Assembly (NCBI RefSeq): GCF_004000945.1
Contig: NZ_BIMF01000007.1
Span: 62,001-126,000, forward strand
Origin: Paenibacillus lautus NBRC 15380
GTDB taxonomy: Bacteria > Bacillota > Bacilli > Paenibacillales > Paenibacillaceae
DNA: 64,000 nt
Direction: 5' to 3'
A program made the position numbers and the translations under genes. Positions 44,374-52,091 of this stretch are shown here, in pieces. Under the pieces are notes generated by a model. That model had not been told where the DNA came from. It made no database searches and saw nothing but the letters and a program-made list of their open reading frames with translations. Every line of letters begins with the position of its first letter. The stretch's first letter is position 1.

Positions 44374-44432
44374 CACCTTCAGGAGAACGTAGCTATGTCG
44401 TAAGATATGGAGACGGTCTTGAAGGTGTTTTT
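44374..44432 (+). terminator. Intrinsic terminator of the polysaccharide locus
   Basis: CACCTTCA (44374-44381) pairs with TGAAGGTG (44420-44427) and is followed by TTTTTGTG. Confidence 0.7.
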
Positions 44433-44497
44433 GTGTTGGCAGCAAGAGTCAGCGACCCGTTACAAGTCACCAACATGTTCATGTGAAAAGAGAACTT

Positions 44498-45406
44498 TTA
44501 AGAATATTTATCGACCATTTTAAGCAAATAATTGCGAAAATCCTCCACGTATGAATTAGGCTCTACGATTTCGAGATTTGTACCGAAGCTTGCTAAAAAT
44601 TGAAATCCATTACTGTCCTTAGGAACATGGATGGTAGCCAGGAAATATTCAGAACTATAGTTTTCAATACTCTTTCGACCGTACCTTTCAATAAATTGAT
44701 CCTTGATGCTGGGCGAAATCAACGCTTTAACGGCGACTAGTTGTGGCTGATAACTGGCTGTATTTTGTTCTAATCCGTAATCCCTCGGGATAAAGGTTTC
44801 TTCATCCATATTGAGATTATCGACCCTGGATAATTTAAATGTTCTATAGCTCTGACGATGTAAACAGAATCCCTTCAAATACCAACTCGTTTCGCTAAAA
44901 TGAAGCTGATACGGCTCGACGATTCGATTCGATATCGTGCCATTTTTATCTATATAATCAAACGAAATTAACTTTTTCGCTAATATCGATTCTTGGCATG
45001 TCTTCAAGGTTTGAAGAATCTCGGATCGACCCTCCCAATCATAAAATGACAGTTGGATTGAACCTTTCCTGGACATGGGGTGAACCATGGCTTCCATTTT
45101 TCTAATCGTGATTTCAACTTCCTCGCTAATTAGAATTTGTTCCAATCCGCCGAGCGCAGTCAATATATTTTCTAAGTCGGAGCTGCTTAAAAGTCGTTTA
45201 TCCACCTTGTATTCATCCATAATACCGTATCCGCCATGAATTCCATGAACAGAATAGATGGGAATGTTGGATAAGCTCAGTGTTTCCATATCGCGAAGAA
45301 TCGTTCGCTTGGAAACGTTAAATAATTGTGCGAATTCTTTTGTTGAAACGATATCTTTTTTCAGCAATATCATGATGATAGATATTAATCTCTCCACCTT
45401 CTCCAT
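44498..45406 (-). CDS. YafY-type WYL-domain transcriptional regulator
   Basis: 302 aa. The start is taken as the ATG at 45406 (minus strand), preceded by AGAGGGG; a longer frame to 45478 lacks a ribosome binding site and covers the operator. N-terminal DeoR-like helix-turn-helix (TKEFAQLFNVSKRTILRDME), then a WYL domain (ISFDYIDKNG, ETSWYLKGFCLHRQSYRTFK) and a C-terminal WCX segment. It is divergent from the VOC gene and likely controls it, and itself, from the palindrome between them. Confidence 0.88.
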   Translation of the reverse strand: MEKVERLISIIMILLKKDIVSTKEFAQLFNVSKRTILRDMETLSLSNIPIYSVHGIHGGYGIMDEYKVDKRLLSSSDLENILTALGGLEQILISEEVEITIRKMEAMVHPMSRKGSIQLSFYDWEGRSEILQTLKTCQESILAKKLISFDYIDKNGTISNRIVEPYQLHFSETSWYLKGFCLHRQSYRTFKLSRVDNLNMDEETFIPRDYGLEQNTASYQPQLVAVKALISPSIKDQFIERYGRKSIENYSSEYFLATIHVPKDSNGFQFLASFGTNLEIVEPNSYVEDFRNYLLKMVDKYS

Positions 45407-45438
45407 AGCTGCCCCTCTTTTGGTACAAATTTTTAAAT

Positions 45439-45458
45439 GGTGACATGCATCTGTCACC
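45439..45458. promoter_or_regulatory. Palindromic operator between the WYL regulator and the VOC gene
   Basis: GGTGACA (45439-45445) and TGTCACC (45452-45458) form a perfect 7-bp inverted repeat with a 6-base centre, halfway between two divergent starts. This is the expected position for the regulator's binding site. Confidence 0.6.
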
Positions 45459-45504
45459 ACTAATAAATTATACTTCATTTATCAAAAGAAGGAGGTACAA
45501 CTTT

Positions 45505-45969
45505 ATGTCAGCTATTGCCTATTTAAACTTTGATGGAATCGCCGAACAAGCGATTGAATTTTATTCGGAGGCTCTAAATGCGAACGAGGTAAAAAAAGTG
45601 AAATTTAAAGATTTTCCGCAGGATCCAAACTATCCAATGCCAGAAAATGAATTAAATATGATCATGGAGTCTTCGGTAGAATTTGCAGGCGGGAAAATCA
45701 TGATGTCGGATATTTTGCCTTCCATGAAGGCGGTAACGGGTGAGTTTGTGAAAGGAAACAACATACTTATTAGTCTGGTCATGGAGAATAAACAAACATT
45801 GGAAGAATACTTTAACCAATTGTCTGTTGGCGGCTATGTTGTGATGCCGTTATCGGATACTCCTTGGTCTTCGTGCTTTGGTATGCTGGTTGATAAGTTT
45901 GGAGTTGCCTGGAAATTTAATCGTGACGCAGATCGGTTCCTTGATAAAGTCATTTCAAACAAACAGTAA
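45505..45969 (+). CDS. VOC/PhnB-like glyoxalase-fold protein
   Basis: 154 aa from the ATG at 45505 after AGAAGGAGGT. The glyoxalase-like (PhnB/3-demethylubiquinone methyltransferase-like) fold is suggested by AYLNFDGIAEQAIEFYSEAL at the start and SSCFGMLVDKFGVAWKFN near the end. Substrate unknown; such genes are often controlled by YafY/WYL regulators, as the divergent arrangement suggests here. Confidence 0.85.
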   Translation: MSAIAYLNFDGIAEQAIEFYSEALNANEVKKVKFKDFPQDPNYPMPENELNMIMESSVEFAGGKIMMSDILPSMKAVTGEFVKGNNILISLVMENKQTLEEYFNQLSVGGYVVMPLSDTPWSSCFGMLVDKFGVAWKFNRDADRFLDKVISNKQ

Positions 45970-45976
45970 ATTATTC

Positions 45977-46009
45977 AAAACATGGCCTTCCAATGAAAGG
46001 CCATGTTTT
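45977..46009 (+). terminator. Intrinsic terminator after the VOC gene
   Basis: AAAACATGGCCTT (45977-45989) and AAGGCCATGTTTT (45997-46009) form a 13-bp perfect stem with a 7-base loop ending in Ts; it could act in both directions. Confidence 0.8.
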
Positions 46010-46047
46010 GATATTCTCTTTAGAAAGGACGAGGATGGGTTTTAGCT

Positions 46048-46617
46048 ATGAAAAACGAGCATGTAATGCCAGCAACAACGAGAGAGGATTTAAGGATTTG
46101 GCTGCAGAACCATTGCAAGACTGAGAAGTCTTGCTGGGTCTTGGTTAGTATGACGCCAACCCCTGACATGTTGTTATATTTGGACGCGGTTGAGGAAGCC
46201 TTATGCTTTGGATGGATTGATGGAGTCAAAAAGAAAGTGTCCGAAACCGAGCTGGCCCAGAGACTATCTCCTAGAAGTAAAATAAGCTCATGGACTGAAT
46301 TGAATAAAGAACGTGTCCGCCGCCTCGAAAAGTTGGGGTTCATGAGTGACGAAGGCAGAAGGGTTCTTCCTGACATGGATCCCGATTCATTCAGAATAGA
46401 TGAGGTCATAGAACAAAGGCTAAAAAAGGAAAAGCAAGTATATGAGAATTTCATGGCATTTCCGGATCTATATAAAAGAGTGCGGATCGACACGATACAA
46501 AGCTATAGGAATCAACCGGAATTATTTAAGAGCAGATTAGACAAATTCATAACCAACACGAGAGAAAACAAAATGTACGGTCAATGGAACGATAATGGCC
46601 GTCTACTAGATTATTAA
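46048..46617 (+). CDS. YdeI/OmpD-associated family protein
   Basis: 189 aa. Family blocks: LDAVEEALCFGWIDG, SPRSKISSWTELNKERVRRL and the basic C-terminal RENKMYGQWNDNGRL. Members are small cytoplasmic proteins, sometimes linked to resistance to antimicrobial peptides or bacteriocins; biochemical role not established. Monocistronic. Confidence 0.85.
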   Translation: MKNEHVMPATTREDLRIWLQNHCKTEKSCWVLVSMTPTPDMLLYLDAVEEALCFGWIDGVKKKVSETELAQRLSPRSKISSWTELNKERVRRLEKLGFMSDEGRRVLPDMDPDSFRIDEVIEQRLKKEKQVYENFMAFPDLYKRVRIDTIQSYRNQPELFKSRLDKFITNTRENKMYGQWNDNGRLLDY

Positions 46618-46634
46618 TATTTTCTGGGTCGAAG

Positions 46635-46675
46635 ACCAACCACCTTAGTCTGGTTGAGTACCGAACTAAGGTTGT
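46635..46675. repeat. Dispersed hairpin repeat family B, second copy
   Basis: CCTTAGTCTGGTTGAGTACC pairs in its arms with GAACTAAGGTTG; the core matches the minus-strand reading of 15619-15669 apart from a few changes. No T tract follows on the plus strand. Confidence 0.5.
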
Positions 46676-46691
46676 ATGCATTACCTGTCTA

Positions 46692-46976
46692 TCAATGGAA
46701 CTCTATGGAGTTCGACATAATTAATTCAAAAAACTCTTCAAGATTATGGGCTGCTTGTTCAACTTCTTCAAATTCAAGATCATATCGGCAGGCAATGATC
46801 CCACCACGCAGTAATTTCTGCTTTCCATATCTCATCGTCCATTGCTGCTTCCAAACTGAGCAATTCAAATTCATTCCATTTAAATTCAGTATCGGAGCGA
46901 TTATTATTGTATTCATCCTCGCAAAGAAACCAGGTCTTCTCATCTGGTGCGATACATTCATATTTCGATGAGTATC
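46692..46976 (-). pseudogene. Frameshifted, 5'-truncated gene of unknown function
   Basis: On the minus strand two protein-like pieces in different frames join near 46790: the first reads APDEKTWFLCEDEYNNNRSD and EAAMDDEIWKAEITAWWDH; the second reads YDLEFEEVEQAAHNLEEFFE and ends SNSIEFH-stop at 46692. No start codon is available upstream in the first frame. Family not recognised. Confidence 0.5.
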
Positions 46977-47042
46977 GAATAGTACTCGGTTTATACTATA
47001 CACAGTAGTAGGCCAGAGAAAATAGATGGGGAGGGGTATAGT

Positions 47043-47879
47043 ATGGACATGACAAAACAGCTTGAAAAGGTTACCGCCTTTAAAAAGCTTCATTCCAATT
47101 TCTTTATTTTGCCCAATGCATGGGATGCTGCGAGTGCTAGAAGCTTCGAGAAGTGCGGGTTCAAGGCCATTGGCACGACAAGTGCCGGCATTGCGGTTTC
47201 CCATGGGTATGCGGATCGGAATATGCCCTTCGATATGATGCTGGATACGGTCCGCAGGATCGTGCAAACCGTGGATATTCCGGTTACCGTGGATATGGAA
47301 GACGGGTATGGTCAGACGCTTGATGAAGTCGCGGACTCGGTCAGGCAGGTGATCAAGGCAGGCGCGGCGGGGATTAACATTGAAGACAGCAACATGGATC
47401 GACAAGCGCCGCTGCATGATATTCCGGTCCAGCAAAAAAAATTAGCCGTGATACGTGAGCTGGGGAATGCTATGGGTTATCCTCTCTTTATCAATGCCCG
47501 GATCGATTCTTATTGGATCAAGTCTATGTCGCCTGCCGTGAGGCTCGAAGAGACGATCAAGCGGGCCCATGCTTACCAGGAAGCCGGGGCAGATTGTATT
47601 TTTGCCCCCGGAATCCAGGAAATCTCCGACATCCAAACACTGCGCCACGAAATAAGCTGTCCGATCAATGTATTGGCAGGGCCGGGGATGCCTTCCGCAA
47701 ATGAACTTGAAGCGCTAGGGATTCAGCGCATCAGCACCGGCTCAGGACCTTTTCGGGCCGCAATATCGCTGCTGCATCGCATGGGCCAAGAAATGTTGGA
47801 GAAGGGAACTTTTGAGCACATGACTTCGAAAGCCCTTAATTATGACGATTTATCCAAAACTGACAGGAAACGGGAATGA
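47043..47879 (+). CDS. Isocitrate lyase/PEP mutase family protein
   Basis: 278 aa TIM-barrel protein. Family motifs: LPNAWDAASARSFEKCGFKA, Mg-site region TVDMEDGYG, GINIEDSNMD and FINARIDSYW. Members cleave or form C-C or C-P bonds of 2-oxo acids (oxaloacetase, 2-methylisocitrate lyase, phosphonopyruvate-related). This one belongs to the carboxyphosphonoenolpyruvate-phosphonomutase-like branch common in Bacillales; its substrate is not known. Monocistronic, ended by a strong terminator. Confidence 0.87.
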   Translation: MDMTKQLEKVTAFKKLHSNFFILPNAWDAASARSFEKCGFKAIGTTSAGIAVSHGYADRNMPFDMMLDTVRRIVQTVDIPVTVDMEDGYGQTLDEVADSVRQVIKAGAAGINIEDSNMDRQAPLHDIPVQQKKLAVIRELGNAMGYPLFINARIDSYWIKSMSPAVRLEETIKRAHAYQEAGADCIFAPGIQEISDIQTLRHEISCPINVLAGPGMPSANELEALGIQRISTGSGPFRAAISLLHRMGQEMLEKGTFEHMTSKALNYDDLSKTDRKRE

Positions 47880-47900
47880 AGCAAAAAACGAAAATTAACA

Positions 47901-47926
47901 AAAGCCTGACTTATCAGGCTTTTTTA
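47901..47926 (+). terminator. Intrinsic terminator
   Basis: AGCCTGA (47903-47909) and TCAGGCT (47914-47920) with a 4-base loop, followed by TTTTT. Confidence 0.85.
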
Positions 47927-47939
47927 AGTGATATCCGTG

Positions 47940-48157
47940 AAACAATATGATAATGAATTTGAAATAGAACGTCATCTTGCGGTTCGCGATTACCTTCAAT
48001 CGCGTAATGAAGACGCGATTGAATACGGAAAGTTAACAGAAGGACTCCCCCGACAGTTTCCTAAAGATATCGAAGGATATGGTAAGGTAAACCTGATTTT
48101 GTGCAGAACTTGGAACGAAGAGCGATAGAATGGAAACGGAAAAATAATAGTAAATAA
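47940..48157 (+). pseudogene. C-terminal remnant of a GrpB (UPF0157) family gene
   Basis: The open frame at 47928-48128 reads HLAVRDYLQSRNEDAIEYGK and PRQFPKDIEGYGK, the C-terminal part of GrpB family nucleotidyltransferase-like proteins. A frameshift near 48085 moves the ending (GKPDFVQNLERRAIEWK) into another frame that stops at 48157. The N-terminal two thirds are missing. Confidence 0.7.
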
Positions 48158-48212
48158 GTTTTATTTTGTATATAAGAAGAAGGAAATCGAAAAGGGCGAG
48201 TTACGGCAAAGG

Positions 48213-48228
48213 GTACAAGTTCTTGTAC
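48213..48228. promoter_or_regulatory. Palindrome GTACAAG-TT-CTTGTAC
   Basis: Inverted repeat of 7 bp around a 2-bp centre, about 205 bp upstream of the stalk-domain gene, with a related half (CTACAAGTTCT) at 48236-48246. Possibly an operator, or a leftover end of repeat family A, whose outer arms also contain AAGAAC/GTTCTT. The rest of 48158-48434 shows nothing else I can support. Confidence 0.35.
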
Positions 48229-48434
48229 TATAACGCTACAAGTTCTGTCCTCCTTATGTGTAAGATGACAAGAACAGCGAGATTTATGTAAAAGCCATCT
48301 TTTATTTCAAATTCTGCACATCGATCGAGCCTGTTGATCTTGTTACCAATAATTACATACCTTATAATCTCATTGTGCGACAATGCGTGCACAGTAAGGA
48401 AAAGAACAAATTCAAAAAGATGAGGAAGTCACCC

Positions 48435-49661
48435 ATGAAAAAATTGCTAGTATGCGCATTAGCTATCATGCTAAGTTTAGCTGCGTTTTCCCCCGCTATT
48501 TACGCTTCTGAAGTCCGAGTATCCGTGGATGGGCGTGAAGTACAATTCCCAGATGAGCACCCATACGTTGATCAGAAATCCAACCTTACGATGGTTCCAC
48601 TTGCTTTTGTATCCGACAAGCTCGGAGCTACTACGAAATGGAACGGAAAATTAAAACAAATCACGATCTCGCTTAACCGTGACATCATTATTTTGGTGAT
48701 TGGCCATAATCATGCACTGGTGAATGGAAAAAGAGTAGACTTTGAAGGGTCGGCGGTGCTTAAAAAAGGTCGCACGATGGTTCCGCTGCGCTTTATTAGT
48801 GAAACCTTGCATGCAATTGTGGATTGGCAGCCTGCGCACAATCGGGTGAACATTATGTCCTCAGTTGCCAGTGTTCCGAAAGGAACATGGATATGGGACA
48901 GTAACATCATCAAACAAGATCAAGATAAAATTATAAGCTTCGCAAAAATGAAAGGTGTGACATCTATTTACCTTCAGGTTGATAGAGATATAGATTCTGC
49001 AATATATGAGGGCTTTATTCGAAAAACGAAGAGCGAAGGAATTCAAGTGGAAGCACTTGAGGGTCGTCCCGAATGGGCCTATAAGTCTAAGCAGGAGGAT
49101 ATTCAAAAATTTATAGCCTGGGTCAAAGCCTATAACTCCTCTGTTGGTCCGGAAGCAAGCTTTTCGGGATTGCATTTCGATATTGAACCTTATGCGCTAA
49201 GTGAATGGACGAAGGACAATAAGACGATTCTTGAAAGCTGGATGGACAATATGAGACTGATCGAGAAAGAAACCAAAGGAAGCGGCTTGAAAATTGCGAT
49301 CGACGTTCCATTTTGGCTGAATACGATTAATGTACCGGGGAAGGATTACAGTATGAGCGCATGGATGCTGGAGAAGTTCGATTGCCTCGTCATCATGAAT
49401 TATCGGAATCATGCATTAGGCAGCAATGGAATTGTGGAAAATGCACAGGCCATGCTGAGAGAGGCCTCCACGCTGAAGAAGAAAGTTGTTGTTGCTGTAG
49501 AAACGCTCAAAAGCAAAGAGGGTCCGAGGGTCTCATTCTATTCCATGAGCAGCGAAGTGATGGAAAAAGAGCTGCAGTCCGCCCATAATCAATTGGCGCA
49601 CTACGCAAGCTATGCCGGCTTCGCCATTCACGATTTCAAAAGCTGGCAGGACATGAAATAG
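48435..49661 (+). CDS. Secreted protein with copper-amine-oxidase-type stalk domain and a TIM-barrel-like domain
   Basis: 408 aa from the ATG at 48435 (GAGGAAGT upstream). Signal peptide MKKLLVCALAIMLSLAAFSP with a likely cut after IYA-S. Residues about 25-130 are a stalk (CuAO N-terminal-like) domain: MVPLAFVSDKLGATTKWNG and MVPLRFISETLHAIVDW, a wall-associated module common in Paenibacillus. The remaining about 270 residues look like a (beta/alpha) barrel with glycosidase-like strands (SIYLQVDRDIDS, LHFDIEPYALSEW, CLVIMNYRNHA). No family-level enzyme call is possible. Confidence 0.8.
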   Translation: MKKLLVCALAIMLSLAAFSPAIYASEVRVSVDGREVQFPDEHPYVDQKSNLTMVPLAFVSDKLGATTKWNGKLKQITISLNRDIIILVIGHNHALVNGKRVDFEGSAVLKKGRTMVPLRFISETLHAIVDWQPAHNRVNIMSSVASVPKGTWIWDSNIIKQDQDKIISFAKMKGVTSIYLQVDRDIDSAIYEGFIRKTKSEGIQVEALEGRPEWAYKSKQEDIQKFIAWVKAYNSSVGPEASFSGLHFDIEPYALSEWTKDNKTILESWMDNMRLIEKETKGSGLKIAIDVPFWLNTINVPGKDYSMSAWMLEKFDCLVIMNYRNHALGSNGIVENAQAMLREASTLKKKVVVAVETLKSKEGPRVSFYSMSSEVMEKELQSAHNQLAHYASYAGFAIHDFKSWQDMK

Positions 49662-49811
49662 AGGACAAATTGTAAAAATGGGCAGGCAACTCGGGTATAT
49701 CTCGCCGAAAATGAACCTCGTTAAACTTTAGTGATTTCATGGTGTCCCAAATACTGACCAAGTAGGTGAGGCGGCATGCGATTGAAGGCCCGTGGAGACT
49801 TATTTTGTTTA

Positions 49812-49838
49812 GATAAGAAAGTGGAGGACTTTCTTATC
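49812..49838. repeat. Stem-loop upstream of a family A repeat
   Basis: GATAAGAAAGT (49812-49822) pairs with ACTTTCTTATC (49828-49838) around a 5-base loop. It directly precedes the family A hairpin. The whole gap 49662-49924 holds no gene. Confidence 0.5.
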
Positions 49839-49839
49839 C

Positions 49840-49905
49840 CGACTTGAATAGACATTGAAAGCCGCATAAGATGCGGCTTTTCTCATTTAAAGTACATAAA
49901 TATGG
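49840..49905 (+). repeat. Dispersed hairpin repeat family A, copy 3 (also a terminator)
   Basis: CTTGAATAGACATTGAAAGC then a stem AGCCGCAT...ATGCGGCT and TTTTCTCATTTAAAGTACAT. It lies between the stalk-domain gene and the convergent TetR gene. Confidence 0.65.
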
Positions 49906-49924
49906 AGGTGTTTTGGCAGGCGAG

Positions 49925-50470
49925 CTATAGATTTCTATCTAACAAAATCCCCACTTGTTCTGCTACGACTTGAGTCGGTTCAGATAATCCATTGGTAAAC
50001 CATGCTTCTACGATCTCCACGATAGCTGCTCCAAAAAATTTGAGAATCAATTCCTTACTTAATCCTTGGTTTTTCCCTGTAGTCACATCTACATCCCGCT
50101 CTAACTCCTCGATTACAAATGTCAGGAATTGATTACGAAACGCAAGGGCACCTTTACTCCCCAACATGGTTGAAAAGAATGAGGAATTACGTTCAAAGTA
50201 CTCAAACCAAAGCAGATTTCCCTCCGTAAAACTCAATTCCGATGCGGATTCGCATAGTTTTTTTAATTCAGCAATATGTTCCCCTATGAGTTTATCCAAT
50301 AAATCAAATTTATCCTGGTAATGATCATAAACGGTTCTTCGGCCGACATTGGCCCTGTCGGAAATATCTTGTATCGTAATGTGATCAAAACCTTTTTCAG
50401 ACATGAGTTCAATAAACGCATTTTTTATGGCTTCTTGAGATTTTTGTACTCTTCGATCCACCCTTGACAT
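49925..50470 (-). CDS. TetR/AcrR family regulator
   Basis: 181 aa from the ATG at 50470 (AAGG upstream); a GTG at 50482 is an equally possible start. N-terminal TetR helix-turn-helix (AFIELMSEKGFDHITIQDIS, NVGRRTVYDHYQDKFDLLDK) and a C-terminal ligand domain of the TetR_C type found in Bacillales (YFERNSSFFSTMLGSKG). Divergent from the SDR/cupin genes; TATCGCACA and TGTGCGATA repeats in the intergenic region may be its operators. Confidence 0.9.
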   Translation of the reverse strand: MSRVDRRVQKSQEAIKNAFIELMSEKGFDHITIQDISDRANVGRRTVYDHYQDKFDLLDKLIGEHIAELKKLCESASELSFTEGNLLWFEYFERNSSFFSTMLGSKGALAFRNQFLTFVIEELERDVDVTTGKNQGLSKELILKFFGAAIVEIVEAWFTNGLSEPTQVVAEQVGILLDRNL

Positions 50471-50496
50471 GTTATCCTTCACCGAACTTCCTTATA

Positions 50497-50603
50497 AAAT
50501 ATCGCACAATATGAATCAACTTGTATAATAACGCACATATTGCGGCAATTTGATTATTGATGACATCCCTTTTTCATTTTATATTATACACAGATGTGCG
50601 ATA
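50497..50603. promoter_or_regulatory. Intergenic repeats TATCGCACA / CGCACATATTGCG / TGTGCGATA
   Basis: TATCGCACA near 50497 is repeated inverted as TGTGCGATA near 50594, with CGCACATATTGCG in between (about 50532). Three related sites in the TetR-SDR divergent region are consistent with regulator binding. Confidence 0.45.
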
Positions 50604-50685
50604 CCGCATCAATGTACGATTTACAAACACATCAACTATACTTCCTAAGAAATAATAGAAATGGTACTTACATTCAAGGGGGGAT

Positions 50686-50845
50686 ATGCGTATGGATCGT
50701 GTTGAAAAGAGCAAGCAAAAATTTCAACTACAAAATTGAGGGAAAGTGCCCCATCCAATCAAAAGCATATTCAGGATTACCTTATGGGCTTTCCGAGAAC
50801 ATTGAATGCAGTAGCCTGCATTAACGAAATGATTCCTGAACATTA
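50686..50845 (+). pseudogene. Remnant of a carboxymuconolactone-decarboxylase-like gene
   Basis: After a GGGGGAT site an ATG opens MRMDRVEKSKQKFQ and then meets a stop. In another frame the sequence continues NQKHIQDYLMGFPRTLNAVA and ends at a TAA near 50845. YxGFPxxLNA is the C-terminal signature of the CMD/AhpD family; the middle of the gene with the CxxC motif is gone. CMD, SDR and cupin genes are common neighbours in Firmicutes, which fits. Confidence 0.5.
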
Positions 50846-50861
50846 AGAAAGGGTGTTAATG

Positions 50862-51611
50862 ATGATGTCTAATATTCATGATAAAGTTATCGTTATTACC
50901 GGTGCTTCTTCCGGGATTGGAGAAGCGACTGCACAAGAACTGGCATCAAAAGGTGCAAAGCTAGTTCTAGCTGCTCGTCGTGAAGACCGGTTAAAGCAAT
51001 TGCAAGATGCGATTCAAGCCAGTGGAGGACAAGCGATTTTTAAAGTGACAGATGTGACTTCTCGTCAACAGATGGAAGAACTCGCTGCGTATGCCCTCAA
51101 AGAATATGGGAAAATCGACGTATTAATCAACAATGCCGGAATCATGCCGCAAGCTTTTCTGGCCGAGAATAAAGTTGATGAGTGGGATCAAATGATTGAC
51201 GTTAATATCAAAGGTGTCCTTTATGCTATTGCTGCGATTGTTCCATCCATGAGAGAACGTAAATCAGGCCAAGTCATCAATCTTTCTTCGGTAGCCGGAC
51301 ATAACATCTATCCGGGCGGGACGGTTTATTGCGGCACCAAGTTTGCCGTAAAAGCAATCTCTGAAGGTTTGCGTCAAGAAGAAGCAATGAATGGCACCAA
51401 TATTCGTGTGACCAACATTTCTCCTGGGGCGGTCAGCAGTGAACTGTTGGAAACGACAACAGACCCTGCAATGAAAGCCGGACTGGAGGATTTTTATCAA
51501 GTTGCCATTGATGCTGACAGAATTGCCCACGCCATCGCATTTGCAATCGAGCAACCATCCGATGTAGCAATTAATGAAATGATTATCCGACCTACCGTTC
51601 AAGTAGGCTAG
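50862..51611 (+). CDS. Short-chain dehydrogenase/reductase
   Basis: 249 aa from one of several adjacent ATGs (50859/50862/50865), after AAAGGG. Classical SDR: cofactor motif TGASSGIGEA (residues about 13-22), NNAG (about 90), and catalytic Ser in NLSSVAG with YCGTKFAVK (Tyr-x-x-x-Lys). Basic Arg after the glycine motif (AARREDRL) favours NADP(H). Substrate unknown; in operon with a cupin 28 bp downstream. Confidence 0.9.
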   Translation: MMSNIHDKVIVITGASSGIGEATAQELASKGAKLVLAARREDRLKQLQDAIQASGGQAIFKVTDVTSRQQMEELAAYALKEYGKIDVLINNAGIMPQAFLAENKVDEWDQMIDVNIKGVLYAIAAIVPSMRERKSGQVINLSSVAGHNIYPGGTVYCGTKFAVKAISEGLRQEEAMNGTNIRVTNISPGAVSSELLETTTDPAMKAGLEDFYQVAIDADRIAHAIAFAIEQPSDVAINEMIIRPTVQVG

Positions 51612-51639
51612 AAACCGTTTTTTATTGGAGGAATTCAAA

Positions 51640-52053
51640 ATGGCAAAACATGAAGAAGTGAAAAATGGCGTTATTTTCCCCGTAGGAGAGCGAAATGAAG
51701 CATATGCACAATTTTTTGTGGGGCAAAGTTATCTTAAAACCTTGATCGCCGACCCTAAAGTGAATGTTGGTGTGGGGAATGTAACCTTTGAACCGGGATG
51801 TCGAAACAACTGGCATATCCATCGGGATGGATTCCAAATTTTATTAGTCACTGGAGGCGAAGGGTGGTACCAAGAAGAAGGAAAACCGGCTCAATTCTTA
51901 ACGGCTGGTGATGTGATTGTCACTCATGATGGTGTGAAACATTGGCATGGTGCCGCCAAAGACAGCTGGTTTGAACACATTGCTATCACGGCGGGTAAGC
52001 CGGAATGGTTGGAACCTGTCTCAGATGAAGTATATGGGAGAGCAACTATATAA
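51640..52053 (+). CDS. Cupin-domain protein
   Basis: 137 aa, start after TGGAGGAA. Single conserved-barrel domain with metal-binding cupin motifs: NWHIHRDGFQILLVTGGEGW (two His and a Gln in place of the usual Glu) and the second motif HDGVKHWHGA. Typical of the CMD-associated cupins. Presumably co-transcribed with the SDR; substrate unknown. Confidence 0.87.
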   Translation: MAKHEEVKNGVIFPVGERNEAYAQFFVGQSYLKTLIADPKVNVGVGNVTFEPGCRNNWHIHRDGFQILLVTGGEGWYQEEGKPAQFLTAGDVIVTHDGVKHWHGAAKDSWFEHIAITAGKPEWLEPVSDEVYGRATI

Positions 52054-52091
52054 ACGGGAAGCAAAATAAACACCATTGGATAAATATAACA

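Noticed and set aside
46692..47435. Single 247-codon minus-strand gene covering the start of the PEP-mutase-like gene
   Set aside because: Its 5' two thirds are antisense to a real plus-strand gene; only the last part (46692-46976) is protein-like, and that needs a frameshift to continue.
50594..50824. 76-codon plus-strand open frame between TetR and SDR
   Set aside because: The reading frame is not protein-like; the meaningful peptides (MRMDRVEKSK and MGFPRTLNAVA) lie in the other two frames and mark a CMD-family remnant.
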